64,000 nucleotides of DNA from JALORV01 sp963766365. Its GTDB lineage: Bacteria > Pseudomonadota > Gammaproteobacteria > Burkholderiales > Burkholderiaceae_F. The stretch spans positions 186,001 to 250,000 of the forward strand of contig CAVXZK010000001.1 of assembly GCA_963766365.1 (NCBI GenBank). Direction: 5' to 3'. The position numbers were made by a program, and so were the translations under genes. Every line of letters begins with the position of its first letter. Position 1 is the stretch's first letter. Shown in pieces: positions 52,937 to 61,337 of this stretch. The notes beneath the pieces were generated by a model. That model was not told where the DNA came from and made no database searches. It worked only from the letters and a program-made list of their open reading frames with translations.

Positions 52937-52957
52937 AGGGCCGCCCGTGGCGGCCCT
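52937..52957 (-). terminator. Rho-independent terminator of rplS (group II intron target)
   Basis: A nine-base-pair GC stem (AGGGCCGCC / GGCGGCCCT) with a three-base loop, followed on the minus strand by TTGTGTT. It lies 17 bases after the rplS stop. The intron begins directly after the T-rich tail. Confidence 0.9.
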
Positions 52958-52974
52958 GCGTGATGTCGAGGTGC

Positions 52975-53382
52975 TTATTCCGCCGCCTCGTCCGCGGCCG
53001 CCTTCTCCGCGGCCGACTTGTGCGAAAGCTTCTCGCGGATACGAGCCGACTTGCCCGAGCGATCGCGCAGGTAGTACAGCTTGGCGCGACGAACATCGCC
53101 ACGGCGCTTGACCTCGATCGACGCGATCGTCGGCGAATACAGCTGGAACGTACGCTCCACTCCTTCACCGCTCGACACCTTGCGCACGACGAACGAGGAA
53201 TTCAGTCCGCGATTGCGACGGCCGATGACGACGCCTTCGTAGGCCTGCACGCGCTTGCGGCTGCCTTCAACGACGTTGACGTTGACGATCACCGTGTCGC
53301 CCGGTCCGAACGCCGGGATCGTCTTGTTGGCCGAGACGCGGGCCAGTTCTTCCTGCTCCAGCTTTTCAATGATGTTCATCAT
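52975..53382 (-). CDS. rplS: 50S ribosomal protein L19
   Basis: 135-residue L19, located at the 30S-50S interface. Conserved segments: IPAFGPGDTVIVNVNVVEGSRKRVQAYEGVVIGRRNRGLNSSFVVRKVSSGEGVERTF and the C-terminal KRRGDVRRAKLYYLRDRSGKSARI. Starts ATG 53382 or 53379. The C-terminal tail (KSAAEKAAADEAAE) is Ala/Glu-rich and longer than in E. coli. Last gene of the rpsP-rimM-trmD-rplS operon, followed by a terminator and the intron. Confidence 0.97.
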   Translation of the reverse strand: MMNIIEKLEQEELARVSANKTIPAFGPGDTVIVNVNVVEGSRKRVQAYEGVVIGRRNRGLNSSFVVRKVSSGEGVERTFQLYSPTIASIEVKRRGDVRRAKLYYLRDRSGKSARIREKLSHKSAAEKAAADEAAE

Positions 53383-53447
53383 CAGCTCCTAAACCCATCG
53401 TCGCGCGGCTGTCATCGTTGTATGCCGCCCGAGAGGATGGTTTCACT

Positions 53448-54215
53448 TCACGCAGCGGACTGAGCCCCGACTGCACCCATATGCGCCAATTCGCGCAGAT
53501 CCTTTTCGTCACGCGCAGTGAGTCGACCTTCCGCGCGCGCCGCCCGGATCATCTCCGGACGACTCCTTGCCGTCACCCGCAACGCCTCACGGCGGCGCCA
53601 GGCCTCGATATCCCTGTGGTGGCCCGACAGCAGGACCTGCGGCACTGCCTGGCTGCGCCACTCCTCCGGCCGCGTGTAGTGCGGCCCGTCGAGCAACCCG
53701 GTGACAAAGGACTCCTCTGCCGCCGACGCCTCTTTCAGTGCGCCGGGAAGCTGGCGCACCACCGCGTCGATCAAGGCCATCGCGGCCAGTTCGCCGCCCG
53801 ACATCACGAAGTCACCGACCGACACCACCTCTTCTACACAGTGATCGAGGAAGCGCTGGTCGATCCCCTCGTAGCGCCCGCACACCAGCGCCAGCGAGCC
53901 ACCCTGCTCCGCCCACCGACGCACCATCGCATCCGTCAGCGGACGTCCACCCGGCGCGAGCGCGATGACCTGCGCACCGCCGCCGTCCTGCCGCGCGGCT
54001 TCGATCGCCTGCGCCAGCGGCTCGGCCATCATCACCATGCCCGGCCCGCCACCGTACGGCCGATCATCCACCGTACGGTGCGCATCGGTCGTGAAGTCTC
54101 GCGGATTCCACGTCGTCAGCGACCACAGCTCCAACTCGTACGCGCGACGGGTGATGCCATGTTCGGTGATCGCCGCGAACATCGCGGGGAAAAGCGTCAC
54201 CACGTCGAAGCGCAT
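53448..54215 (-). CDS. trmD: tRNA (guanine-N1)-methyltransferase
   Basis: 255-residue SPOUT enzyme methylating G37 of tRNAs that read CNN codons. The trefoil-knot motifs are present: DDRPYGGGPGMVMMAEP, ALVCGRYEGIDQRFLDH and SVGDFVMSGGELAAMALIDA. Start ATG 54215 (MRFDVVTLFPAMF); the longer frame overlaps rimM and is not used. It lies 13 bases after rimM and 65 before rplS. Confidence 0.97.
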   Translation of the reverse strand: MRFDVVTLFPAMFAAITEHGITRRAYELELWSLTTWNPRDFTTDAHRTVDDRPYGGGPGMVMMAEPLAQAIEAARQDGGGAQVIALAPGGRPLTDAMVRRWAEQGGSLALVCGRYEGIDQRFLDHCVEEVVSVGDFVMSGGELAAMALIDAVVRQLPGALKEASAAEESFVTGLLDGPHYTRPEEWRSQAVPQVLLSGHHRDIEAWRRREALRVTARSRPEMIRAARAEGRLTARDEKDLRELAHMGAVGAQSAA

Positions 54216-54228
54216 CGCGAGTCCCGCC

Positions 54229-54780
54229 TCACCAGTCCCTGCGCCAGTCCACCCGTATGACCCGCGCGGGCAGATCGACCGCATCCACAAACTGCTCGAC
54301 CAACGGAATCAGCATTCCAAGCTTGTTGCCGCCGTCGCTCACTTCCAGCCACTGGCCCCCGAAGTTTTCCCGCAGCCCGGTGACCTGGCCGAGTTCTTCG
54401 CCGTCGCGGTTGACCACGCGACAGCCCGGCAGATCGGTCCAGTAAAACTCACCTTCCGGCGCCGGTGGAAACGCACTGCGCGGCACCGCGACGAACGCGC
54501 CCTTCAGGCTCTCCGCCGCTTCCTTCGAATCGCAACCCGGCCATTTGGCCAGTAGCGCCAGCCCGTGGCGCCGACGCCCGGTCGGACTGATGCGTTGGCT
54601 GGCACCCGCCTTTTTCAACCACCAGTCCGGCGTATCCAGCAGGACCGTTCCATCCGAGCCGAGCAGCGCCATGCGTACCCAGCCTGTCACTCCATAGGCA
54701 CCGCGGACGGCGCCCAGTTCCACCAGGTCCGGCGGCACCTCGGCCGCGGACTCCGCAGCCGGCTTGCCGGGACCGGCCAC
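54229..54780 (-). CDS. rimM: 16S rRNA processing protein RimM
   Basis: 183-residue 30S maturation factor binding ribosomal protein S19. The N-terminal RimM domain begins LVELGAVRGAYGVTGWVRM and the C-terminal PRC-barrel part contains GEFYWTDLPGCRVVNRDGEELGQV, LMIPLV-type PLVEQFVDAVDLPARVIRV. Start GTG 54780, four bases after the rpsP stop. A 17-residue N-terminal extension is richer in Ala/Pro. Confidence 0.95.
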   Translation of the reverse strand: MAGPGKPAAESAAEVPPDLVELGAVRGAYGVTGWVRMALLGSDGTVLLDTPDWWLKKAGASQRISPTGRRRHGLALLAKWPGCDSKEAAESLKGAFVAVPRSAFPPAPEGEFYWTDLPGCRVVNRDGEELGQVTGLRENFGGQWLEVSDGGNKLGMLIPLVEQFVDAVDLPARVIRVDWRRDW

Positions 54781-54784
54781 CTCG

Positions 54785-55036
54785 CTACGCCGTTGCGGGC
54801 GCGTGTTCCTTGACCAGGCGCGCCACCGTCGGCGACATGCGCGCGCCGACGCCGGTCCAATAAGTCAGACGATCGGCCGCGATCCGCAGCTTCGGCTCGT
54901 TCTCGGCCGCGACCGGGTTGTAGAACCCGACGCGCTCGATGAAGCGGCCATCGCGCGGATTGCGCGAATCGGTGGCGACGATGTTGAAGAACGGACGCTT
55001 CTTGGCGCCGCCGCGGGCAAGTCGAATGACGACCAT
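54785..55036 (-). CDS. rpsP: 30S ribosomal protein S16
   Basis: 83-residue S16. It begins MVVIRLARGGAKKRPFFNIV and continues DSRNPRDGRFIERVGFYNP, diagnostic for the family. Start ATG 55036 with an AAGG nine bases upstream; the longer open frame upstream is leader. First gene of the operon, about 138 bases after the likely promoter at 55174-55203. Confidence 0.97.
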   Translation of the reverse strand: MVVIRLARGGAKKRPFFNIVATDSRNPRDGRFIERVGFYNPVAAENEPKLRIAADRLTYWTGVGARMSPTVARLVKEHAPATA

Positions 55037-55173
55037 GGCTATCCCTTTGCAGATTTCCGGCAGAACGCGCGCCTTGCCGCGCCGTGCCTTGAATTGGAGC
55101 TTTGATGACGGTGTGGTCAGTCCGCACGCTCGACGACCAGAAGTAACTGCCGCAGCGACGCGGAAAACCCGTG

Positions 55174-55203
55174 ATTGTATCTGTGCGATGCAGCGACAGG
55201 CAA
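55174..55203 (-). promoter_or_regulatory. Probable promoter of the rpsP-rimM-trmD-rplS operon
   Basis: Minus-strand TTGCCT (55203-55198), 18-base spacer, TACAAT (55179-55174). It would give a leader of about 130 bases before rpsP. The hexamers are good; spacing is one longer than ideal. Confidence 0.55.
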
Positions 55204-55294
55204 GCCGCTGGAAAGTGGCCGCCGGACGCGTCGGCGCGGCCAAAAGCGCGCTCCGTATGATGCGCGCGGACCGATCCTGCCTTTCACCTCCCGC

Positions 55295-55705
55295 ATGGCG
55301 AAATTCCGTCACAAGGCATTCGCGGCGCTGCTCGCGTCCCTGGGCGGCGCTCTGGGGCTTAACCGCCTCTATCTCGGGCAGAAATGGTGGTGGCTGCCGC
55401 TTGGTATCACCGCGATCACGCTCCCGCTGCTGATCGGGGTGCGAAACTGGTACCAGTCCCCGGCGTTTTTCGTGCTGATGGTGCCGGTCACCGCGGGCTT
55501 CCTCCAGGCGCTCGTTATTGCGCTGATGCCGGACGAGCGCTTTGATGCCAGCTTCAATGCCGGCAGCCAGCGGCGAAATCGCAGTGGCTGGGACGCGGTG
55601 CTCGTGGCCATAGCGACTCTCGCTGGAGGCGCAATTGCGCTGCTGGCAACGATCGCGCTGCTGTTCCAGACCTACTACGAAAGCGTGTTGCGGTCCGGCG
55701 GCTGA
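55295..55705 (+). CDS. TM2-like small membrane protein
   Basis: 136-residue membrane protein. The N-terminal segment FRHKAFAALLASLGGALGLNRLYLGQKWWW resembles the TM2/NINE domain (G-x-x-G-x-x-R/H-x-F/Y-Y-x-G). Two more helices follow (PAFFVLMVPVTAGFLQALVIALM and AVLVAIATLAGGAIALLATIALLF). Start ATG 55295 was chosen over a frame beginning at 55175, which runs through the rpsP promoter. Divergent from rpsP. Function unknown. Confidence 0.78.
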   Translation: MAKFRHKAFAALLASLGGALGLNRLYLGQKWWWLPLGITAITLPLLIGVRNWYQSPAFFVLMVPVTAGFLQALVIALMPDERFDASFNAGSQRRNRSGWDAVLVAIATLAGGAIALLATIALLFQTYYESVLRSGG

Positions 55706-55711
55706 ACCGGC

Positions 55712-56881
55712 TCAGAAGAGATCGAGCTGCGGCCGCACGGGCTGAGGCGGCGCGAAAAGGTCGAGCCGCAACGACGGCCATGCATCGCTGAAACCGAGGC
55801 GCGTGCTGGCACGGCGGAACCGCTGCGCGATGAGCTGCGCCCAGGTGCCTTCGCCGGTCATGCGACGGCCAAACTCGGCGTCATAGTTCCTGCCACCGCG
55901 CATCTCCCGGATCCGGCTCATCACGCGCCGTGCGCGTTCCGGGAAGTGGGCCTGCAGCCATTCCTCGAACAGCGGACTGACCTCCCAGGGCAGGCGCACC
56001 ACCGTGTAATGCGCGTTCCTCGCTCCGGCGTCGGCCGCCGCATCAATGATCGCCTCGATCTCCGGTTCATTGATGAACGGGATGACGGGAGCCAGGTTTA
56101 CCCGCACCGGAACACCCGCTGCGGCCAGCGCGCGCACCGTACGCAATCGCCGCTGCGGACTAGCCGCGCGGGGCTCGAGGATGCGCGAGTGCTTCGCGTC
56201 GAGCGTCGTGATGCTGATGCTCACCGACACAAGCTGCAGCGCGGCCATCTCGCCGATCAGGTCGAGGTCGCGCTCGACCATCGATGACTTCGTCACCAGA
56301 CCGAACGGATGGCGGGCGGCGGTCAGAAGCTCCAGGATGCCTCGCGTGATGCGCAGCTCGCGCTCGATCGGCTGGTAGGCATCGGTGTTGACGCCGACCA
56401 TGATCAGATCCGGGCAGTAGCTGGGCGCCGCAAGTTCCTTCCGCAGCAGTTCCGCCGCGTTGCTCTTCGCGACGAGCCGGGTCTCGAAGTCCAGTCCGGG
56501 CGACAGGTTCAGGTAACTGTGAGTCGGCCGTGCATAGCAGTAGACGCAGCCGTGTTCGCAACCGCGATACGGATTGATCGAACGATCGAATCCGAGGTCC
56601 GGCGAGTCATTGCGCGTGATGATCGAGCGCGCGGTCTCGAAGGTCACGCTGGTCGCGAGCGGAGGGAGCTCCTCGTCGTCCGCAGGCAGCGCCTCCGGAT
56701 CGACGGAGCGCTGCACCGACTCGAAACGGTGCGCGAGGTTGGATACCGCGCCGCGACCCTTGCGGGCCGGCGCGACGGGAGCAGGCACCCAGACGACCGG
56801 ATCGTCGTTCGGCACCCGCTCAATCGGAGCGTCAGCGGAAGTCGCGGGCGAGCGAGGACTGGACCTGGGGGGCGACTTCAT
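55712..56881 (-). CDS. PA0069-family radical SAM protein (SplB-like)
   Basis: 389-residue radical SAM protein. The 4Fe-4S/SAM motif CEHGCVYCYA (CxxxCxxC) follows RSINPYRG near residue 105; later TKSSMVERDLDLIGEMA, VSVSITTLD and HYTVVRLPWEVSPLFEEWL are characteristic of the PA0069 family. Resembles spore photoproduct lyase, but the substrate is unknown. Start ATG 56881 overlaps the DUF3501 gene by 50 bases; GTG 56815 is an alternative. Probably the last gene of the rubrerythrin operon. Confidence 0.88.
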   Translation of the reverse strand: MKSPPRSSPRSPATSADAPIERVPNDDPVVWVPAPVAPARKGRGAVSNLAHRFESVQRSVDPEALPADDEELPPLATSVTFETARSIITRNDSPDLGFDRSINPYRGCEHGCVYCYARPTHSYLNLSPGLDFETRLVAKSNAAELLRKELAAPSYCPDLIMVGVNTDAYQPIERELRITRGILELLTAARHPFGLVTKSSMVERDLDLIGEMAALQLVSVSISITTLDAKHSRILEPRAASPQRRLRTVRALAAAGVPVRVNLAPVIPFINEPEIEAIIDAAADAGARNAHYTVVRLPWEVSPLFEEWLQAHFPERARRVMSRIREMRGGRNYDAEFGRRMTGEGTWAQLIAQRFRRASTRLGFSDAWPSLRLDLFAPPQPVRPQLDLF

Positions 56882-57416
56882 CGAGCCGCGACGCGTAGTT
56901 GGGATGATCGATGCCCATGGCAACTGCCGCGCCCGCCTTCCAGGCGACGATCGCTGCGGGCACGAACTCGAAGCGCAGGAAATGCACCGAGGACGTCTTC
57001 TCGTCGTTCTCGCGCTCGAGATCTTCGTCGGCGATCGCATAGACCTTCGGCTGGCCATCGACCTGAATGTAGACGCGATCCTCGACACCCTTGAGCTTGG
57101 CCAGTTCGGCCCTGCGCACGAGCGCGTCCTCGTACTCGATCATCATCGTCGCCTTGAGGTTCGTGCCGTCCGGAATCAGCGGCGTATAGGCGTCCAGTTC
57201 ATCCTGTATGCCCGCTTCCTCGAAGGTCTTTTCGATGCGCAGCATCTCCTGGATCTGGTAGCGGATCGTCAGCTCGTCCTCGAAGATCAGCGTGATGTGC
57301 TGGCCCAGACGCACGGTGCGGTTCTTCTTGTGGGCAAGGACGCGTGCCCGGAACTCCGAGCGCTGCTTCGCGTAGGCCTCGAGCGTGAGCAGGCTGTCAC
57401 GCGAGATCTGTGCCAT
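56832..57416 (-). CDS. DUF3501 family protein
   Basis: 194-residue protein of the DUF3501 family, repeatedly found beside rubrerythrin and heterodisulfide-reductase-like Fe-S proteins. Features: HKKNRTVRLGQHITLIFEDELTIRYQIQEMLRIEKTF, YTPLIPDGTNLKATMMIEY and SSVHFLRFEF. I prefer ATG 57416, seven bases after GGAG; ATG 57422 is two codons earlier. It lies 26 bases after the Fe-S gene. Function unknown, probably part of a peroxide or redox system. Confidence 0.87.
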   Translation of the reverse strand: MAQISRDSLLTLEAYAKQRSEFRARVLAHKKNRTVRLGQHITLIFEDELTIRYQIQEMLRIEKTFEEAGIQDELDAYTPLIPDGTNLKATMMIEYEDALVRRAELAKLKGVEDRVYIQVDGQPKVYAIADEDLERENDEKTSSVHFLRFEFVPAAIVAWKAGAAVAMGIDHPNYASRLDEVAPQVQSSLARDFR

Positions 57417-57442
57417 GGTCATTCTCCGGGATCCTCTTGAGA

Positions 57443-58796
57443 TTACAAACCGTATGCAATGCGGACCAGGGTGATCGGGTGAGCCACCTGCGGAGTCTTG
57501 CCGCCCATCGCCTCCTTCGCCGTCTCCTGGATACCCTGTTCGATGTGATGACCGGCCAGCTGGCAATCCGAACTCACGTAGTCCGGCTGCACGCTCGCCA
57601 TGTTCTTGAATACCGGCTTGCCGATCTTCATCGCCATGCCGTGGAATTCCTTGCGCGTGCCCCAGATGCCCGAGTGGCCCGAGCAGCGCTCTACTGTATG
57701 CACCTTGGTATCGGGCAGCAGTTTCAGCACTTCTTCGGTCTTGCGGCCGATGTTCTGCACCCGCCCGTGGCAAGGGACGTGGTACGAGACGGTGCCGAGC
57801 GGCTGCTTGAAATCAGTCTTGAGCAGCCCGTCCTTGTTACGCGCCATCAGGTATTCGAACGGATCCCACATCGCTTCCTTCACGAGCTGGACATCCTCGT
57901 CGTCGGGGAACATCAACGGCAGCTCCTGCTTGTACATCAGCGTGCAAGAGGGAATCGCCGTGAGGATCGCGTAGCCCTCGCGCGCCAGCCGGGCCAGTTG
58001 CGGGATATTGATGTTCTTCAGCTTCTCGACCGAGTCGAGGTCGCCGATCTCGAGCTTGGGCATGCCGCAGCACGCTTCCTTCTCGGCCAGCACGTAGGGA
58101 ATGGCGTTGTGCTCGAGGATCTTGATCAGGTCGTGCCCGATGCCCGGCTCGTTGTAGTTGACGTAGCAGGTCGAGAAGATCGCCACCTTGCCAGGCGTCT
58201 TTGCACCATCGACGACCGGCGCCGACGTGTTGGAGCGCGCGGACGAGCGGAACTTCGTGCCCGCGAAGTCCGGCAACCATGCCGCGTGGTCGATACCCGC
58301 GATCTTCTCCATGGCACCGCGGCCCGCTGCGGTACGGTTCACCGTGTTCACGACCTGGGTGAAGATCGGGATGCCGGCGAACATGCCGACCTTGTCGGTC
58401 GACGTCAGGAACTTGTCGCTCGCAGTGGCGCCATGCGCACGGAAATGGACCGCCTTGGCACGCAACATCAAATGTGGAAAGTCGAGGTTCCACGGGTGCG
58501 GCGGCACGTACGGACACTTGGTCATGTAGCACATGTCGCACAGATAACACTGGTCGACGACCGCCTTGTACTTTCCCTTCGGCACACCGTCGACCTCTCC
58601 GGTCGGACCGTTATCGACCAGGTCGAACAGCGTCGGAAACGAGCCGCACAGGCTGACGCAACGGCGGCAACCATGGCAGACGTCGAATACGCGCTCGAGT
58701 TCCTTGTTCGAGTTCTTCTTCGCTCCAGAAGTCGGAGGACTTCCACGCCAGCGGATGGCGGGTCGGCGCCTCGAGGCTGCCCTCGCGCACGGTCAT
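57443..58796 (-). pseudogene. Heterodisulfide-reductase-like Fe-S protein with one-base frameshift
   Basis: The full protein would be about 450 residues. ATG 58796 starts MTVREGSLEAPTRHPLAWKS and is clean to about 58706. There the frame shifts, and family sequence continues one frame over: ELERVFDVCHGCRRCVSLC, the first Fe-S motif. From GTG 58585 the next 380 residues are open, with the second motif QCYLCDMCYMTKCP, then two CCG-type domains (EKEACCGMPKLE, SYHVPCHGR). Deleting one base near 58702-58706 restores the gene. The direct repeat GAACTCGA flanks the shift. Belongs with rubrerythrin and DUF3501. Probably a sequence error. Confidence 0.82.
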
Positions 58797-58918
58797 CGGT
58801 TTGTTCCAGGAAAGTGAATCAAGAGCGATGCGCCTTGCGGCGCCAGGTTCGCGGACGTATCGCGACCGACCACCCGGCCGGCCGCGTGCCTTGTTGCGCC
58901 GATAAGGCGCCAGGTCCC

Positions 58919-59338
58919 TTAGTCGACGATCGCGTCCAGCGTGCGCTGGAACTTGTTGGCGTGCGAGCGCTCGGCCTTGGCCAGCGTCTCGAACCAGTCG
59001 GCGATTTCTTCAAAACCTTCGTCGCGCGCGGCCTTCGCCATGCCAGGGTACATGTCGGTGTACTCGTGCGTCTCTCCGGCGATCGACGCCTTGAGATTGG
59101 ACTTGGTAGGGCCGATCGGAAGACCCGTCGCCGGATCACCCACGGCTTCGAGGTACTCCAGGTGACCATGTGCGTGGCCGGTCTCGCCTTCAGCGGTTGA
59201 GCGGAACACGGCAGCGACGTCGTTGTAGCCCTCGACATCCGCCTTGGCTGCGAAATACAGGTAGCGGCGGTTCGCCTGCGATTCGCCGGCAAACGCGTCC
59301 TTCAGGTTTTGTTCGGTCTTCGAGCCCTTCAGTTGCAT
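58919..59338 (-). CDS. Rubrerythrin (diiron protein without rubredoxin domain)
   Basis: 139-residue ferritin-like diiron protein. Two EExxH-type motifs are spread through the helices: AFAGESQANRRYLYFA and AEGETGHAHGHLEYL in the first half, AGETHEYTDMYPG and AKAERSHANKF in the second. The C-terminal rubredoxin domain of full rubrerythrin is missing, so electrons must come from another protein, perhaps the Fe-S protein next door. Peroxide-scavenging by family. Start ATG 59338 with an AGGAGATGACATGC context (GGAG seven bases upstream). Confidence 0.93.
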   Translation of the reverse strand: MQLKGSKTEQNLKDAFAGESQANRRYLYFAAKADVEGYNDVAAVFRSTAEGETGHAHGHLEYLEAVGDPATGLPIGPTKSNLKASIAGETHEYTDMYPGMAKAARDEGFEEIADWFETLAKAERSHANKFQRTLDAIVD

Positions 59339-59442
59339 GTCATCTCCTCAATGGGATCAAACGGAAAGCGCAGCACGCCGGCGAGTGCGATCGCCGAGCG
59401 CTTGGAACGAGACTACGCCGACCGACCACCTCGAACAAATTA

Positions 59443-59458
59443 ATTGTAGCAATACAAT
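59443..59458. promoter_or_regulatory. Perfect 16-base dyad upstream of rubrerythrin, candidate operator
   Basis: ATTGTA-GCAA-TACAAT, in the only AT-rich part of this intergenic region, 105 bases before the rubrerythrin ATG. On the minus strand its second arm is a TACAAT -10-like hexamer. A redox- or peroxide-responsive regulator site is suggested by the neighbouring gene; the regulator is unknown. Confidence 0.55.
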
Positions 59459-59491
59459 CGATAGCCAATGTCTATGATGGCGAGAGTTGGT

Positions 59492-61291
59492 TCAGAACTG
59501 CTCGGCAGCGAGCGCGAGCGTTCCCGCGCTGCCGCTCACGATGCTGGCCGCGAGCCCGGGCGCGGTCACCATCATGTGGTCGGCGAAGAATCGCGCCGTT
59601 GCGATCTTTGCCTGTGCGAATGCCACGTCCCTGCCGTCCGAAATGAGGCGCTGAGCGGCGAGCGCCGACCGCGCGAGTTGCCAGCCTCCATGCGTGATGC
59701 CAGCGAGTTTCAGATACGGCACCGATCCAGCGAAAACCGAGCGGATGTCGTTCCTGAACTGGTCGACGACGAAACCGACGACCGCTTCGTACGCCTCTAC
59801 GGCCGCAGCTAGGCGTTCCCCGATCGCCGCATGTTCGCCCCCTGCGCGCGCCAGTTCGCCGGCGGTCGCGCGCATCTGGCCCATGAACCACCGCGCCGTG
59901 GCGCCGCCGTCGCGTGAGGTCTTGCGCCCGACGAGATCATTCGCCTGGATCGCGGTCGTACCTTCGTAGATCGTCAGGATGCGCGCATCGCGGTAGAACT
60001 GCGCGGCCCCGGTTTCCTCGATGAAGCCCATGCCGCCGTGGACCTGCACACCGGTCGAGGCGATATCGATAGAGATCTCGGTCGACCAGCCCTTGACGAT
60101 CGGTATCAAATACTCGTAGGCGGCCTGTGCCTGCTTGCGCACAGCACCATCCGGATGATGATGCGCCATGTCGAAATGACCGGCAGCCACGTAGGCGATC
60201 GCACGGGCCGCTTCGGTGTTCGAACGCATGAACATCAGCATGCGCCGCACATCGGGGTGCTGAATGATCGGCACCGGGACACTCGAGCCCTCGACCGCGC
60301 GGCTCTGCACCCGGTCCCTCGCGTAGGCAGCTGCCTTCTGGTAGGCACGATCGGACACCGCGATGCCCTGCATGCCCACCTGGAAGCGGGCCGCGTTCAT
60401 CATCACGAACATGTACTCGAGTCCGCGGTTTTCCTCGCCGATCAGATGACCGATCGCCCCGGGGCCCACCTCGCCCTTGTCATCACCGTAGATCAGCACG
60501 CAGGTCGGGCTCGCCTTGATGCCCAGCTTGTGCTCGATCGAGGCGCAGTACACGTCGTTGCGCTGGCCCAGCTTTCCGTTCGCCCCGAACATGAACTTTG
60601 GGACGATGAAGAGCGAGATGCCTTTCACGCCCTCCGGCGCGTCCGGCGTGCGCGCCAGCACGAGGTGGACGATGTTCTCCGCCAGGTCGTGGTCACCGTA
60701 GGTGATGAAGATCTTCTGGCCAAAGATCCGATAGCTGCCATCGGCTTGCGGCACCGCCCGTGCTCGCACCTGTGAAAGATCCGAGCCGGCCTGCGGCTCG
60801 GTCAGGTTCATCGTGCCGGTCCAGGACCCATCGATCAGCCGAGGTATGTAGGCGGCCTTCTGTGCGTCGGAACCGGCCACGAGCAATGCCTCGATCGCGC
60901 CGTCCGTCAGCAACGGGCACAGCGCGAACGACAGGTTAGCGGCCTGCATCATCTCCATGCAGGCAGCGCTGACCACTTTCGGCAGGCCCTGGCCGCCAAA
61001 CTCCGACGGGTGCTGGATGCCCTGCCAGCCCGCTTCGACAAACGAACGGAACGCGGCGCGAAAACCCGGGCTGGTCGTAACGTTGCCATCGGACCAGCCG
61101 CCCGGCTGAGTATCTCCACTCCAGTTGAGTGGCGCGACGACTTCGCCCATGAATCGAGCGTTCTCCTCGAGCACCGCCTGAACCGTCTCGTCAGTGGCTT
61201 CTTCGCACCCCGGCAGCTGCTGGATCGCCTTCAGCCCGGCCAGTTCGTGCATCACGAACAGCATGTCCTTGATCGGTGCGGTGTAGCTCAT
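59492..61291 (-). CDS. Acyl-CoA dehydrogenase (long form)
   Basis: 599-residue FAD acyl-CoA dehydrogenase of the longer AidB/FadE-like group with N- and C-terminal extensions. Core features: MNLTEPQAGSDLSQVRARA (FAD/substrate region), KIFITYGDHD, then STEISIDIASTGVQVHGGMGFIEETGAAQFYRDARILTIYEGTTAIQ, which carries the likely catalytic Glu in the YEGT motif. It lies 46 bases after etfA and would pass electrons to that ETF. Start ATG 61291. The N-terminal 40 residues (YTAPIKDMLFVMHELAG) are typical of this group. Confidence 0.94.
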   Translation of the reverse strand: MSYTAPIKDMLFVMHELAGLKAIQQLPGCEEATDETVQAVLEENARFMGEVVAPLNWSGDTQPGGWSDGNVTTSPGFRAAFRSFVEAGWQGIQHPSEFGGQGLPKVVSAACMEMMQAANLSFALCPLLTDGAIEALLVAGSDAQKAAYIPRLIDGSWTGTMNLTEPQAGSDLSQVRARAVPQADGSYRIFGQKIFITYGDHDLAENIVHLVLARTPDAPEGVKGISLFIVPKFMFGANGKLGQRNDVYCASIEHKLGIKASPTCVLIYGDDKGEVGPGAIGHLIGEENRGLEYMFVMMNAARFQVGMQGIAVSDRAYQKAAAYARDRVQSRAVEGSSVPVPIIQHPDVRRMLMFMRSNTEAARAIAYVAAGHFDMAHHHPDGAVRKQAQAAYEYLIPIVKGWSTEISIDIASTGVQVHGGMGFIEETGAAQFYRDARILTIYEGTTAIQANDLVGRKTSRDGGATARWFMGQMRATAGELARAGGEHAAIGERLAAAVEAYEAVVGFVVDQFRNDIRSVFAGSVPYLKLAGITHGGWQLARSALAAQRLISDGRDVAFAQAKIATARFFADHMMVTAPGLAASIVSGSAGTLALAAEQF

Positions 61292-61337
61292 TCGATGTCT
61301 GCCTAGGTGAGTCTGGATCGAGCATGCCGCCGCGAGG

